Positions 1 through 11,807 are shown, counted from the stretch's first letter. The stretch: DNA of 64,000 bases from Neurospora tetraspora (GCF_033439725.1 NW_026944384.1:1178001-1242000), one strand, 5' to 3'. Notes: generated from the sequence alone by a model not told the origin. Numbers and translations: made by a program.

Positions 1-3000
1 AACGAGTTATCGACGACCCCGCTTGGGAACCGCTCCCCCGCGATAAAAAAGAATTCTGCGACGAAGCCCTTCGTATAGTTCCTCCCGAATATTACAACGA
101 AATCGAAGTCTAATATAAATATAATTCGAATATATTACCTAAATACTGCCTTACAATTTCAAGATCGAATTCGATAAAAGTTACCGTTTAAAAGAATTTA
201 GGTATAACCCTCTATATAAAAGATCCTTTAATAAGCTAGACGCCGTACGAAAGTATATTTTGGAAAACCTATTGAAGGGATTTATTGAAGCGAGTTCGTT
301 CCCTTGGGCGGTACCTATTTTATTCGTTAAGAAAGCGGATAGTAGCCTTCGTTTCTATATATATTACTAAAAGCTCAATATTATTACTTGTAAAGACCGC
401 TACCTATTGCTGTTAATTGAAGAAACCCTCGCTAAAGTAGCTAAAGTATAATAGTATACGAAGATTAATATACGATAATTATTCTACTATATTCGTATAA
501 GACCGGAAGACGAAGAGCTAATTATATTCTGTACTAGTATAGGGGCTTTTAAATATAAAGTATTGCCGTTTAGTCTTACTAACGGCCCGGCTAATTTCTA
601 GAGTTTTATTACTTCGGTCTTAAGCGAGTATTTGGGCGACTTTTGTACGGTTTATATCAACAATATTCTTATCTACTTAATACCTTACAAGATTACCGAT
701 TTTACATTAAGAAGGTCTTTCGCCGACTAAAAGACGTTGGCCTCTAAGCCGATTTTAAGAAGTACGAATTCTATATTGCAAAGACTAAATTCTTAGGATT
801 TATTGTGGGGCGAGACGGTATTTCCGTCGATTTAGAGAAGGTGGAAGTTATTAAAGGGTAGGCCGTCCCTTCTAATTTAAGAAGAGTCTAATCTTTTTTA
901 AGATTTTGCAATTTTTACCGAAAGTTTATTTAAAATTATAATTACGTAGCGCGCCCCTTTACGAACTTAATACGAAAGAGAAAAGTATTTATATAAATAA
1001 ATAAATATTAAGCCGCTTTCGAAGAATTTAAGAAACTATTCGTAGAGGCTCCGCTATTAAGGTATTTCTATTACGATACTGAAATAAAGGTAGAAATAAA
1101 TACCAATAATAAAATACTAGTAAAAGTACTATTTTAACTATAGGAGGATACTAAAGAATAGTACCCGGTAGCCTTCTTTTCCGAAATTATATAAGGTATT
1201 AAATATAATTACCCTATTTATAATAAAGAACTATTCGTCGTTATTAGAGCCCTCCAAACGTAGCGACCCGAATTTATTAGCCTCCGATAGAATAAACTAT
1301 TTACGATTATTATCGATTATTAAATATTTAAATACTTTAGTACTAAACGCTTCCTTAACCTTCAATAGGCTAGGTAGGTAAAATTCCTATCCTAATATTA
1401 CTTTGAAATTACGTATCGGCCTAGTATAAAGAACGTAATAGCGGACGCGCTGTTTCGGAAATCCGAAGACTTCAAAACCTAAAAAAATAAAAAGGACGCG
1501 TACTATACGTTCTAAATATTTAAATTAATAGAAGAAGACGGATTTAAAATCTTTATCATCGTTTCTATTACGACCGCTTCTAGCCCGCTAGAAGAATTAA
1601 TCCTAATTATAGCCCTAAATATAGATAAATTAAGCCCTATTAAACTAAAAGGATATAAGTTAGTAGATATTTTTATAAAGGCTAATTACCAAGACGAATT
1701 TTTGGGGGAATATTGTATTCGCGTTTATAATTTAAACCCTAATTTCGTAATACTAACTAACGGACTCTTAATATATTAAGATCGTTTAATTGTCCCCGAA
1801 TTAAATATCTTATATATTCGTATTATCGATAAAGCTTATTGAATATTAACTATAGCCTACCTAAGGAAAAATAAGACCCAAACGATTTTTAAAATATAAT
1901 ACTAGTAGTTGTATATAGTTAGAAATATTAACCGTTTCGTTAAGAATTGTATAATATATAAGGCTAGTAAGGTCCCTAAGGATAAAGTACCGGGCTTACT
2001 TTATCCGATTCCCCCGCTAGCCCGGAAGTAGACGTTTATTATTATAGATTTTAAGAAAATACTAAGGGATAAATATAGTTTCGATAACGCGTTAATAATA
2101 ATTGACTACCTATTAAAATTATTTTAGGTTACCACTTGTATAAAAAACGCTGTAATTTATAACGCCGCGCAAATATATTACGAAGGATTTTACTATATTT
2201 ATAATATACTAAAAGAAATAATTTCTAATAAAGGACTATAATTTACGTTCGCATTTACGGACGAAATATTGAAATTAACGAAAATAAAGTTAAAACTAGC
2301 TACCGTAGGATATAATTAAATAGTGGGCTAGGCGGAGGTTATAAATACTTATATTAATTAACGCCTACGACTATTCCTTAACTATTATTAAAATAATTAG
2401 TCCGAAGCTATCCTAGCCTTAGACGCGGTATAAAATAGCTTTCCTTAAGATAGTCTAGGTTTATTTCCCTACGAAATTATATTCGAATACCCGATAAGAA
2501 TACTTTTTAATTAGGATACTTATACTTAAGACCCTAATATATTACGGACAGAATAATTAATTTAGGAATAGGCGTAGGATTACGCCTAGCGTATTTGAAA
2601 TTACGTCGAATACGCTAAAGAAACTATATTGAAAGTATAGGAGTAATAGGCAATATAAATTAATAAAAAGAGAAGGGAGCCCGATTTCGAATTAGGAAAT
2701 AAAGTTATCGTTATTAAAAGGCTCTAATCTATCATTATTCGACCTAACGATAAGCTCGATTTCCCTAATATTCGAAACTATTATAAAATTACTGAGAAAA
2801 TAGGATACTCCTACTATTTAAAACTATTAAAGAATTAGAAGGGTATTAACGTCTTCTACGCAGACCGTTTGCGGAAATATAATAATAACCTACTCCCCGG
2901 ATAGGCGTTCGAATATCCCGGCCCAATTAATACGGACGAAGATAATAATCCCGAATAGGAAGTCGATAAAATTACAGCCTTTAAGGTAACTAATAGAAAA

Positions 3001-3305
3001 CTCTTTTATTAGGCGGATTAGAGAGGTTGGGACCTTGATCTAGAATAGTAGCCCGCTTCTAATTTTAAGTACGTACCGAAGGCACTTCAGGACTTTTACG
3101 AGGCCAACCAGATACCCCGGGCCCGCTCCGACAATTAATAAACTAATTTAATAAGGATACGGAGTAGTACGAGAACAACGAATACCCTAAAGCGGAAGGA
3201 TTAAAGCGTTTATAACGTATTATAAGGAAGAAATGAATATAATTTATAACGTTCTATACGATTATTTAGTAAAATTCGCGGACGAATTTTCTATATAGGG
3301 GGGGG
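1..3305 (+). mobile_element. Ty3/Gypsy chromovirus fossil (internal region, left end outside window)
   Basis: This is an old, RIP-altered LTR retrotransposon copy. Recognisable parts, in Ty3/Gypsy order on the + strand, are reverse transcriptase (about 300-690, with the YxDD-box neighbourhood near 645-680), RNase H (about 1040-1260), integrase (zinc-binding part near 1900-2000 and core to about 2500), a chromodomain-like C-terminus (about 2960-3110) and a purine tract at 3298-3305. The chromodomain places it among chromoviruses. The copy is broken, with many breaks throughout, as expected after RIP. Its protease, gag and 5' LTR would lie left of the window. TpA excess with CpA/TpG depletion indicates mutation after insertion; age cannot be given without the second LTR. 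Confidence 0.85.
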
Positions 3306-3840
3306 TAATATAATAGCATTAGTAGACTAGGTCTGGGTACTATATACGAAAGTAGTTTACGAGGGTATTAGAATAAAATATATAGAGGATTCCGGGTATA
3401 ATATAGTCTAGGGAATATGAGCGCTTTAATTAACTATATTAAGACCGGCTATAGGGTAGATCTTAGTACGTATAGGGTTTGTTATATAGGTAAAGGGGAT
3501 ACGAATAAAAGGATTAGTTAATAGCGACCCGTATATAGGTCCCGCTATTGCTTATACAATTAGGGTATTTATTTAGGTCTGTACGCTTATACCTAGTTCT
3601 CTTCCTCTTTTCTTTTCCCTATCTAAAATCTTCTATTATAGATAGAATCTTAGCTTTGCCTTCGACTCACCTATATTGTGCCCTTGCAATTGTAGTCTAT
3701 TAATTGACTGGCTAATGCGGCGCCCCACCCTCGGGCGCCTATATAAAGCCAGTCTCTGTGTATAGCCTTGCGACTCTTCCCTTTCTCCTTCGTACAATTA
3801 CGTATATTCACATCTACACCCACCCTTTGCCTATAATACA
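3306..3840 (+). mobile_element. LTR of the chromovirus fossil (3' LTR, right border approximate)
   Basis: The LTR starts immediately after the purine tract. It is somewhat less AT-biased than the internal region and holds a TATA-like box (about 3739-3747) preceded by a GC-rich patch, followed by a pyrimidine-rich leader, which fits a U3-R-U5 layout. The end near 3840 is a guess, because the partner LTR is outside the window and the TG/CA ends have been altered. It is a fossil. Confidence 0.6.
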
Positions 3841-4540
3841 ACGTTTAATATCGCCTTGCCACGTAACAAAGGAAGGGGTAGGAATATAAACCTATTTACT
3901 AATACTTAAAGACCTACGACCTCTAATATAGAGAACTATAATACTTTTTAGGCCCCAGACATCGAATTTCTTAAAGGTATAAGGGCTTTAATAATAATTA
4001 ACTATAATTTATTTTAATAGAATTAATTATTTAGTATATATTAATAAAACGGTAGGATGTTTAATACTGTCCCTAATTATAAAAGGATAATATTCAATAT
4101 TATATAAAAGCGTAATCTTACGAGAAATAAATTGCAAGATTAGAAGTTATAAATTAAGTAATATTAAGTATAAGGAAGAAAAGGAAGGTAGTTGAATAAA
4201 GGTATTACGGTTTTGAATATATAAATTAGAATTACTAGTCGTCACCGCCTTCCCAATTTATACAGATTATTAATAAGGATATAAACTTTTTATCCTAAAG
4301 TTATAATACTTTGTAGTTGGCACCCTATTGCTTAGTATTTAGTGTTCTAGCAACTTATCTAACTATATTATAATACTTTAAAGTATTAAATTCTTTCTAA
4401 AAATCCTTACGACCCGAATTAATTCACTAGTAGATTAGTCGAAGCTAGATATACCCGGCGCTATACCTAGTTGGGTGAAACCGTATCGAGTGAGAAAAAG
4501 CGGTAATTACGACGGGAAAAGAATCTTTATAGAAACCTAG
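3841..4540. repeat. RIP-altered remnant between the LTR and tRNA-Trp
   Basis: AT-rich, CpA/TpG-poor DNA with no intact frame. It could be the beginning of the internal region of a second tandem retroelement copy, or an unrelated repeat into which the chromovirus inserted; I cannot assign it. The compositional signature ends about 20 bp before the tRNA gene. Confidence 0.5.
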
Positions 4541-4562
4541 TCTCGAAACAAATCATAACAGC

Positions 4563-4634
4563 GGCCTCATGGCGCAACGGTAGCGCGTTCGACTCCAGAT
4601 CGAAAGGTTATCCGTTCAAATCGGGTTGGGGTCA
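4563..4634 (+). tRNA. tRNA-Trp (anticodon CCA), intronless
   Basis: The 72-nt sequence folds into a full cloverleaf: acceptor 4563-4569/4627-4633, D stem GCGC/GCGC, anticodon stem TTCGA/TCGAA with loop CTCCAGA (anticodon CCA at 4595-4597), T stem ATCCG/CGGGT with loop TTCAAAT, and discriminator A at 4634. The A box (TGGCGCAACGG) and B box (GTTCAAAT) are present. The acceptor stem contains G-U pairs at its second and fifth positions, so it is weaker than usual, although all other stems are intact. CCA is not encoded, as is normal in eukaryotes. No intron is seen. It sits directly beside RIP-altered repeat DNA. Confidence 0.88.
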
Positions 4635-5740
4635 TCTTTGACTTTTTTTTTGGCGCACGCAATGCCGCTGCGCAGTGGATATCGGAAGTTTCAAGCAGCA
4701 CTTTTTGGGTTCTGCACTTCGGGGTTCATCGGAGGCCGGCCGGGGCTGGTGAGGATCTCGATGTTCAGGCGGACCGTTCCGTTATTCCAAGTCCGGGCGC
4801 GTCTCCTTCATATCAGCCTACATCCTGCGCTAGTCACCTCTCCTTGGGTGTGGCCTTGTTTGTGTCTTCTGCTTCGATACTCGTGCCTACTCCGTGGCAC
4901 CTGATGTGCGGCTCGTTTCAGGTACGGCACGTGTACGGTGCGCTCCTGATTCGCTTGAGGGCTGGAAAATGACATCATCTTATCAACAGTGTTATAAGAG
5001 CCACAAACCGAAAGGAACGTCTGAAAAAAGAGTCCGGGGAGGGAGGCTCCAGAGAAAGAGATAAATCACAAGACCGGGTTTATATCCCAAAGTTTTGTGT
5101 GGTATGTATGGTAGCTGAAACGCTCTGCTGAGCGCAACTGTTCGGGGCTGATATTTGTCGACAACCAGTTAGAGCGCTTATCAGCCAGCAATACGTAATT
5201 CTCAAGTCTCTTTCCCTCATTTGTCAATCCAAATGGTTACCAACCACTTGTTAACCTTCGACAACTGGGCACAAAACGAACCTGAAGCAAGCTGGAAACC
5301 CAAAGGTTGCGTACGCCCCTGCATGGAAAGTGGTGATGAGCGCCTGAAGAGCCCTTGTTCGTATGCCGTCAATGCTGCCTCCGAAGAGAGGGTGACGGCG
5401 GTAGGGTAAGGTACTTTAACCTGTGGCGATCTAGGATACTGCACAGGGGCATCACACACGGGCGCCCCTGTTGCTGCGGCCTAGCTTGGTTCCTGGAGGT
5501 TGTAGTTCCAGGTTTCGACGTGCCGGCATCACGAGGGGAGGCCCTCCCGACCGTGTCAACGTATCCCGGCGTTCTGGCCAAGCACTAGGCAAGCGACTCA
5601 TGTGGGGGGCCACTAGGATGCCACTAGCAGCCCTAGCTGTCTCGAATGGTGATCTTCCATCATGGTGCAGTCATAGAATCCTTGATTAGGCCCAGATCGG
5701 CTACCTGCCATTCAGGCTCCTGCACAGAATTTAACAGAGA
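4635..5740. other. intergenic stretch without a supported gene
   Basis: GC-balanced DNA between two RIP-altered islands. Short overlapping frames exist on both strands around 5217-5690, but they lack splice-consistent extension, start context or recognisable motifs. A T-run directly after the tRNA (4641-4650) can serve as its Pol III terminator. Confidence 0.5.
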
Positions 5741-6319
5741 TTTCAGTACATTACCGCCTAATAAGCTAGCAATTATACTAATTTTAGGGTAATAACCGTA
5801 CTAGAGCCGTATTAGAGTACCCGCATTAGTACTTAATTAACCGTATTTATCGTTATTAACCGTCTTCAGTATAGTTCATACCTATAAATACCTAAGAATC
5901 TACACTGCTTTTAAAAAGAGGAGTTAACCTTATTACTTATCGTAACTCGTAATATTGTATTAGAAATAAACAATACCAATAATCAACTAAACGACTAGAG
6001 ATTATTATAATAGACTCCTAAGACCTTATAGAGCCTCTTAATATTATTGAGGGTATTAATTTATCTTAAATTTATACCTTACCCCTAACCCTTAATTTAA
6101 CAGATAACGACCTATTATTACAACCTATCTAAAATATTTTTAACAACCTAGTACCTACTAGCCATAATAATAATTTACTACCTCCTTTCCCTTCCCTAAT
6201 TATTATACTAACTTAGCCAATAGCCTAGCCAATTTAAGAACCGGCTCCCAATCCTCCCGCCGGCCAAATTATTACTATAAAAATACTCCTCTATTAACCC
6301 AACCTTCCTAGCCTATAGT

Positions 6320-7090
6320 AATTAAGGGGAAACGCAAAGCTACAACTAAGCCAACGAATAAGAAAGTTCCCAAGAAACCTAGAATACTGGTAAAGAAGAA
6401 GGCGGGACCCGTATTTAATAATATAAAAATTATAAGGTTTACCCTCTAAATAACTGCTACTTTTATAGAATAGGTTTAATTCTATATTAGGAAGGGTTAA
6501 TATAGAAACTAATTTAATAAGGATTATACTAAAGTATAAGAATACCTTATATCTATATATTAAAAGACGTAGCCGGGGTATTGTTAGGATTTAATTCGTA
6601 TTAATAATAAATATAATAGCGAACAGCGGCGGTATATAGTATAGCAAACCCTCTTTACTAAATATTCTAATATTAGGATAAACTATAATATTAGGCTACC
6701 TCTTATTTTAAACGAATATTAGGAGAGCTTCGTCAAATACTATAGTACCAAATCGTATAGCGTTGACTAGGTACGTCGGCAACCGCTTAAAGATATCGAA
6801 GTATATAGTTAAACCTTTTTTAAATTGAAGGGTACCGGTTTTAATATTATAAAACCGAACGAAATGTAATACAATAGCGGGTCTAGAGCCAAAATTAATT
6901 AAAATTTCGAAGTAAACGTAGACAATAACTTACTTAATAACATCGAAATAGGGGAAGAAGCGGAATAGAAAGCCGGCAATAACGATAAAGAGGAAGAGTA
7001 AAACGATAGTAGGGAGAATTTAACGAGGAGGAGGAGAAGGAGGAAGAAAGCGGCAACAAATCCGAGCCATCTATAACCACAAAATAAATC
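6320..7090 (+). pseudogene. Myb/SANT-like DNA-binding protein relic of the Harbinger element
   Basis: A + strand frame, interrupted by numerous stops of the RIP type (TAG/TAA where CAG/CAA is expected), resembles the Myb/SANT-like DNA-binding proteins of fungal PIF/Harbinger elements. It has a basic lysine-rich lead (about 6325-6400), a helical block ending in a KNKY-like stretch (about 6420-6620), a segment with LPLILNEY and FVKYYSTKSY (about 6690-6760), a PLKDIEVY-like stretch, and an acidic tail (about 6940-7080) rich in GAA/GAG. In the family this protein works with the transposase to bind element ends. The assignment rests on pattern memory of the family rather than a search. Confidence 0.4.
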
Positions 7091-7560
7091 GCAGCGGCAA
7101 AAGTAATAAACTAGACCGTTAGCAATCAAGCAATTAATATAATAGCGGTATAGAAATACTATTTCGTTATTAACCCAAATAAAATTCCCACTTTCTAAAC
7201 CGTTACCTTCGTAAATATAAATACTAGAGGAGGGGGGAGGAAGAAGCCTTCAAATATAGCCGCGCTTAGTAGCTCGATAAAGAAGGCGGCGGCTACTCTA
7301 TAAGCCCCTAAACTTCCTAGCGCTACTAATATCGGTATCGCAATTAATAACTTACAAGCGCACTTCGCTAGCAAAATAATAGAAATAGAACCAATAATAT
7401 ATATCGATTATTTTATAAATAATCCGCTAATTGTATTAATATAGATAAAGTTGAGCAAGGGTATAAAGACTACGTATATAAATAGATAGAAATAAGGGAT
7501 TTAGAAAAAGGGGTTATAAATTAGAAATTTAGAAATTTTATTAAAAATTATACGAATAAA

Positions 7561-7690
7561 TACAATAATTCGATTTTACACATTACTCGATTTACTCAGA
7601 TTACTCAATTTTACATAACTCTAGTCAAATAATTCGATCTTATATAACTTTACTCAAATAATTCGATTTTACATACTAAAATCCTATTTC
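7561..7690. repeat. short degenerate direct repeats inside the Harbinger relic
   Basis: Four to five imperfect copies of a roughly 25-30-base unit containing AATTCGATTTTACATAACT or ACTCAAATAATTCGAT-like text follow one another at 7566-7680. Such iterated short motifs are common near the ends or between the genes of DNA transposons, where transposase-associated proteins bind. Mutation has blurred the copies. Confidence 0.5.
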
Positions 7691-8099
7691 GCCTCCCCTC
7701 CTCTCGCTTCCCCTCCTCTCTACCTTCTATAAAACTCTCGCCATTATTTATTCATCAACTACGCCGCGTTATAACAGATAATATTAAAATAAACGCCCTT
7801 TATTGACTATTTCGCTCGCCGGCGCGCCATTTTCATTATCCTCTCCTCCGCTTATATAAATACCCTCGATTCCTTTCTCGAATACGCAATAATAAAATTA
7901 TATAGCCTAATTACCGCGTAGACAATTTAGATTTACTTCTTAATACTCTACTCAATAGGTGCGACCCTTACAATTTTCTACCTTCTCTTTATAAAATTAA
8001 AAATTTACTCTACGGTAATACGAATATAAGAGTGACGTAAATTATATAACTTTTTCACTATCTTTAAAAGTCTCTCTATATACTTCTAATCTTAAAAAT

Positions 8100-8930
8100 A
8101 ATATGTAATATTTAAAAAAGGAATTACAATACCGGTCCGCGTCCTAAACCCCGTATCTATTACGTAATATCGTACCTCTAACACACGAAAGGATTTCCTA
8201 AATATATACATATATAGTAAAATATCGTTCAAAGACCCCTCCGCGCCGGTTAATATATACGTAAAAGTATAATCGAACTTGACGGCGGCGAATATATTCT
8301 ATATAATACTACCCTTTCGATTATAGTATTATTACTACTACCGCAATAATATTTATACGGCTACGTAAGTCCTATCGATAATACTAATATAACTATTAAA
8401 AACGTTAAAGGTAGGGTCTAATTTAATATTAGGGTCGAAATAATCGTCGTTTAGTAGCTTTATAAATACTTTATAAAGGGTAACCAATCTAGGGAGTAGA
8501 TCGTTAACAATAGCACTAACAATACTCTAACTAATTTGGAATTTATATACTATATTACACTAAGCCTTAGCGTAAGCTAAAACGTATAGTATTACTATAC
8601 CCTTTTACCGTATAGTCTAGTATTTAATTAATTCTATACCGGTATAAATTTAAAGCTATTTTACTAAGGTATCGAAAGTATATCGATCTATACAAAAAAA
8701 ATCTTTAAATTAGGTCTTAAATCTATAATATATCGAATTTATTAGCTCGCTAGCATACTCTAGACTACTTAGGCAGATAGTGGTAGGTATTTTACAGTCT
8801 CTAATTTTTCCCCTCCCGAATAGTACATATATAGCATTAGCGGCTATAAAGACGAAAATAATACGGTTAGTAATCCTTAAATCTATATCGATTTTACAAA
8901 GAACTAATTTATATAGTAAATACAATAAGT
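8100..8930 (-). pseudogene. PIF/Harbinger-type DDE transposase relic (DDE_Tnp_4-like)
   Basis: Read on the - strand, the region has successive landmarks of Harbinger-type transposases in correct order: an N-terminal helical segment (8925-8710), a stretch ending in VNDLLPRLV (about 8480-8510), then SIIDRT (about 8365-8385) where the family has AIDGTH around the first catalytic Asp, then NRKG followed by AAVKFDYTFTYILTG (about 8245-8320) where the family has NRKG...NVLAAVDFDLRFTYVLAGWEG. The His of the DGTH box is no longer present, and many TAG/TAA stops interrupt the frame. The gene is dead; the mutations are of the C-to-T kind expected from RIP. Confidence 0.6.
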
Positions 8931-9060
8931 AATCGTTATATATATTATATCCTAAGACAATAGAATTAGTAGAGTAGAATTTTATCCTCGACCCCGTATA
9001 CGCTAACTCAACTAAATTTCGACGATTTTACACCCTCTATAGTCGATAAACATTCTACAA

Positions 9061-9531
9061 TCCTCTACGAAGGTGGTCTGGAGGCATTTGTTCGTCTGGC
9101 AATATTCTGGACTGCAAAGAAGGTTAAAATACCTTCAATATTATGAAAGTGGGTATAACTATCCCCAGTTAGGAAGGTAATATGGCCTGTATTAGTGTAG
9201 TACGGTTTTTGGCACCCTAGTTCACGCACAAACTAGTTAGAATAGTAGACAGCGCGAAATCACTGCTAAATCTGGTCTAGTCTGTTCAAAATATCGATCT
9301 TGGCGACCAGAAAGCCAACAAAACCCTCTGCAGGAGCCTGAATGGCAGGCAGCCGATCTGGGCCTTAGTCGATTCAGCAGCGAGTTCATAAGGCCTTCAT
9401 CATGGCCATGTTCTGGTCTCCAGCCTGTTCCTGGTGACCGTGTTTGCTTTTCATGCGCTTGATCAAACTCCTCCCGCCAAGGCCTCAACCACCTACCTTC
9501 CGACAGTGAACCTCAGCAGCCGCTATTCACC
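9061..9531. other. right border of the RIP island and upstream region of the App1-type gene
   Basis: Composition returns to normal at about 9060. No gene is supported. The last 100 bases before 9532 probably hold the promoter and leader of the phosphatidate phosphatase gene; no clear TATA box is seen. Confidence 0.4.
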
Positions 9532-11093
9532 ATGTCGCTTCCGTCCACATACCGCCGCTCTGAGTCGAGCATGCTCGAGCACCAAACTTGGTGCGATCGA
9601 GGCTTCGAGCCTACCGAGACGTCCCTCGCCAACATGATGAAAGCCCGAGGCCTTGTCCAAAAGTTCAAGGTTACCCATCTGCTCTCATATCTTGGCCGGC
9701 TGAATCCCATACCGATTGGCGTGTCGAAGAACGACGCGGTCTGGCTCTTCGATAATGTTGCCTTTCGCGGCCCAAATGGTACATGGCAGGCAGAGTTTGT
9801 GACGGCTGTTTTCGACGCGCGCGTATCAACCAAGTTTGTTGAGGCTGTAGGCGACATCGCCGAAAAAGTGGGTCTCTCCAAGGGCGACAAGCAGGAGAAG
9901 ACGATTGAGCAGCGCATTACTCCTTTCCTCATGGAGGTTTTGCCTGGGAGACGGGTCGATATCAAGTTTGGCGAGTCTACCGAGTTGCGGCTGGGCCCTG
10001 GAGGCAGGAACGGAATCAGCAGTGAGCTAAAGAAGCTCCCCGACTTAGCTGCCGGAACTGTGGTAAAGTCAGTGGCCGAAGTCCCATCTGGCGCAGGAGG
10101 ATTGTTGGAAATGAATACTTTCTATACAGAGCCTGAGGGTTGGGCCGTTATTTCTGGTACGCCTGTGGTCTTCGAGCCGTCACTCAAATGAGAGACAGTC
10201 CTTTCCCCCCGCACAAAACGCCCAGCGTTTGCTTCTAACACCCGACCCTCCAAAACAGATGTCGATGACACTATCAAGATCACGCAAACGAGCGATCCTG
10301 TGGGAATCCTACGGTCCACATTTGTGGTAAGTTTAGCGCTCTCTGCGTTCCATCGCAACCGTCTAGCCCTTTGATGAAGCTCAGATATTGACGGCATGTC
10401 CCCCTTTGTGTAGGCAGAGCCGACACCAATTGCAGGCATGCCAGAGCTATACTGGCAAATTAAGGACATAGTGACGCCGTCTGCACCGTGGTTCTACCTG
10501 TCGGCATCACCATACAACCTCTACCCTTTCCTCCGGGATTTCACTCACCGTTACTACCCCCGGGGCCAGTTGATCTTGCGAGATGCCAGTTGGATGACCA
10601 TTCCAGGGTTGCTCTCCAATCTCACGCTTGGAACCCAAAAGTACAAGGTCGATCGCATGAAGAAGCTGTACGAGTGGCTGCCAAAGAAGAAAATGATCTG
10701 TGTAGGCGATTCAACGCAAAGCGACCCCGAAGCATATGGTGAGTTGATGATACCTTGGATTCGAAAACAAAAGAAGTGAGCTGTACCAGAAAACTCACTG
10801 GCTGACACATGGACTCATGTTCTGCAGGCGAGATGTATAGGAAGCATCCAGAGTGGATCAAACTGATTATCATCCGGAAAGTTACCGATATTGCGGCCAT
10901 CGGTACGGAAACGAAGAATGCTCCCAAGCGGTTCGAGGAAGCGTTTAAGGGTGTCCCAAGGTATGTGCGACTCCTACGGCTGAGGTCCCCTTTTGAGTAT
11001 TGGATCTAACCTTGCGATACTTGCAGAGAGGTGTGGCATGTGTTTGAGGATCCTGCCGAGTGCCGTGAGCAGATCCAGAGAGTGGTTGGCTAA
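9532..11093 (+). CDS. App1-type phosphatidate phosphatase (DUF2183 / LNS2-like)
   Basis: A spliced gene of five exons: 9532-10156, 10259-10326, 10414-10738, 10828-10960 and 11027-11093, coding 405 aa. All four introns (102, 87, 89, 66 nt) have GT/AG borders, and the first and last have clear CTAAC branch points. App1 family enzymes are Mg-dependent phosphatidate phosphatases of the HAD-like DxDxT class that turn phosphatidate into diacylglycerol; yeast App1 acts at cortical actin patches. Seen here are the catalytic DVDDT (residues 209-213, preceded by WAVIS), the family block PWFYLSASPYNLYPFLRDF, the block YKVDRMKKLYEWLPKKKM, then CVGDSTQSDPEAYG and RKVTDIAAIG. It is shorter than yeast App1 and lacks its proline-rich tail. 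The start at 9532 is chosen for its CACCATGTC context. The first catalytic Asp codon is split by intron 1. Confidence 0.92.
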
Positions 11094-11807
11094 GGTGAAG
11101 ATGTTTACGGCACCCCTCCGCATCTTTCCTCGAACGAGCTGTCAGTTGCGTCTGGTCATGGCTGTATGCAAGGTCCAATGCACACACTTGAGTCGTGTGC
11201 TTTAGTCGTGTGCATTTCGTGCGAGACCTGCTGTGGTACCTGCCTCGTTGATCTAGCAAGATCTACTTTAGAGGTGGCAGGTATGTCGAGGCCACCTCTC
11301 CCGGTCATGGAATCCGAAAGGCGGACATGGCCTTTCCGTTGATGTTATTAGCTTGCTTGGACGTTATGACTTATAAACGAAACGCATACCTATTTTTCCG
11401 ATAGTATACCCTTCTGTTAATGATCGATTCCTTCTATTTATGTTGACGGGGGCGTAAGTACCTTGCTGGTTAGGTACGTACGGCATGGCTGACACTCTAA
11501 CTACCGAACGAGTGCGGGGAAATGCAAGTTTACCCCATGTCGGGTTTCTGTGTTGTCAGTACCTGCCTCTGACCGAAAGCAGTTTCTCGGTCTTGGTATT
11601 TACGTCAGTGATTTATTTACCCGAATGGTCCTCCTATTCGTGGGGCATTGCAAACAACTGGCGCGGCTGAGAGCTGTTACACCTGTTGCTTTTCTGCTTC
11701 CATTATCATTAGCTTCACTTCCACTGCCATCCCCCTCTTCGCAGCGTGTTTCGTTTACCACTACTACGATTGCTACTGCCCTGTCAACCGCAGCTGAAAG
11801 GTTCAAG
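11094..11807. other. intergenic region, promoter side of the GST gene
   Basis: No gene supported. It contains the 3' end of the App1-type gene and the pyrimidine-rich promoter/leader of the GST gene (about 11680-11800). The frame of the GST gene happens to stay open upstream to 11550, but that part has no GST similarity. Confidence 0.4.

Larger units (their letters stand above)
5741..9060. mobile_element. RIP-degraded PIF/Harbinger-type DNA transposon
   Basis: A 3.3-kb AT-rich, TpA-rich, CpA/TpG-poor island with sharp borders to ordinary DNA on both sides. It holds two decayed coding regions that match the two-gene layout of PIF/Harbinger elements: a Myb/SANT-like protein with an acidic tail on the + strand (about 6320-7090) and a DDE transposase on the - strand (about 8100-8930), arranged to converge. 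The intervening segment has short repeats. I could not find clean terminal inverted repeats, so the exact ends are compositional estimates, and more than one repeat could be nested here. Confidence 0.6.

Noticed and set aside
5217-5690. Cluster of short frames on both strands
   Set aside because: Mutually overlapping frames in all phases with no family content; simply a stop-poor GC-balanced patch.
11550-11807. Upstream extension of the GST frame (86 codons)
   Set aside because: No GST similarity, promoter-like pyrimidine composition; the ATG at 11808 is followed by a normal GST N-terminus.
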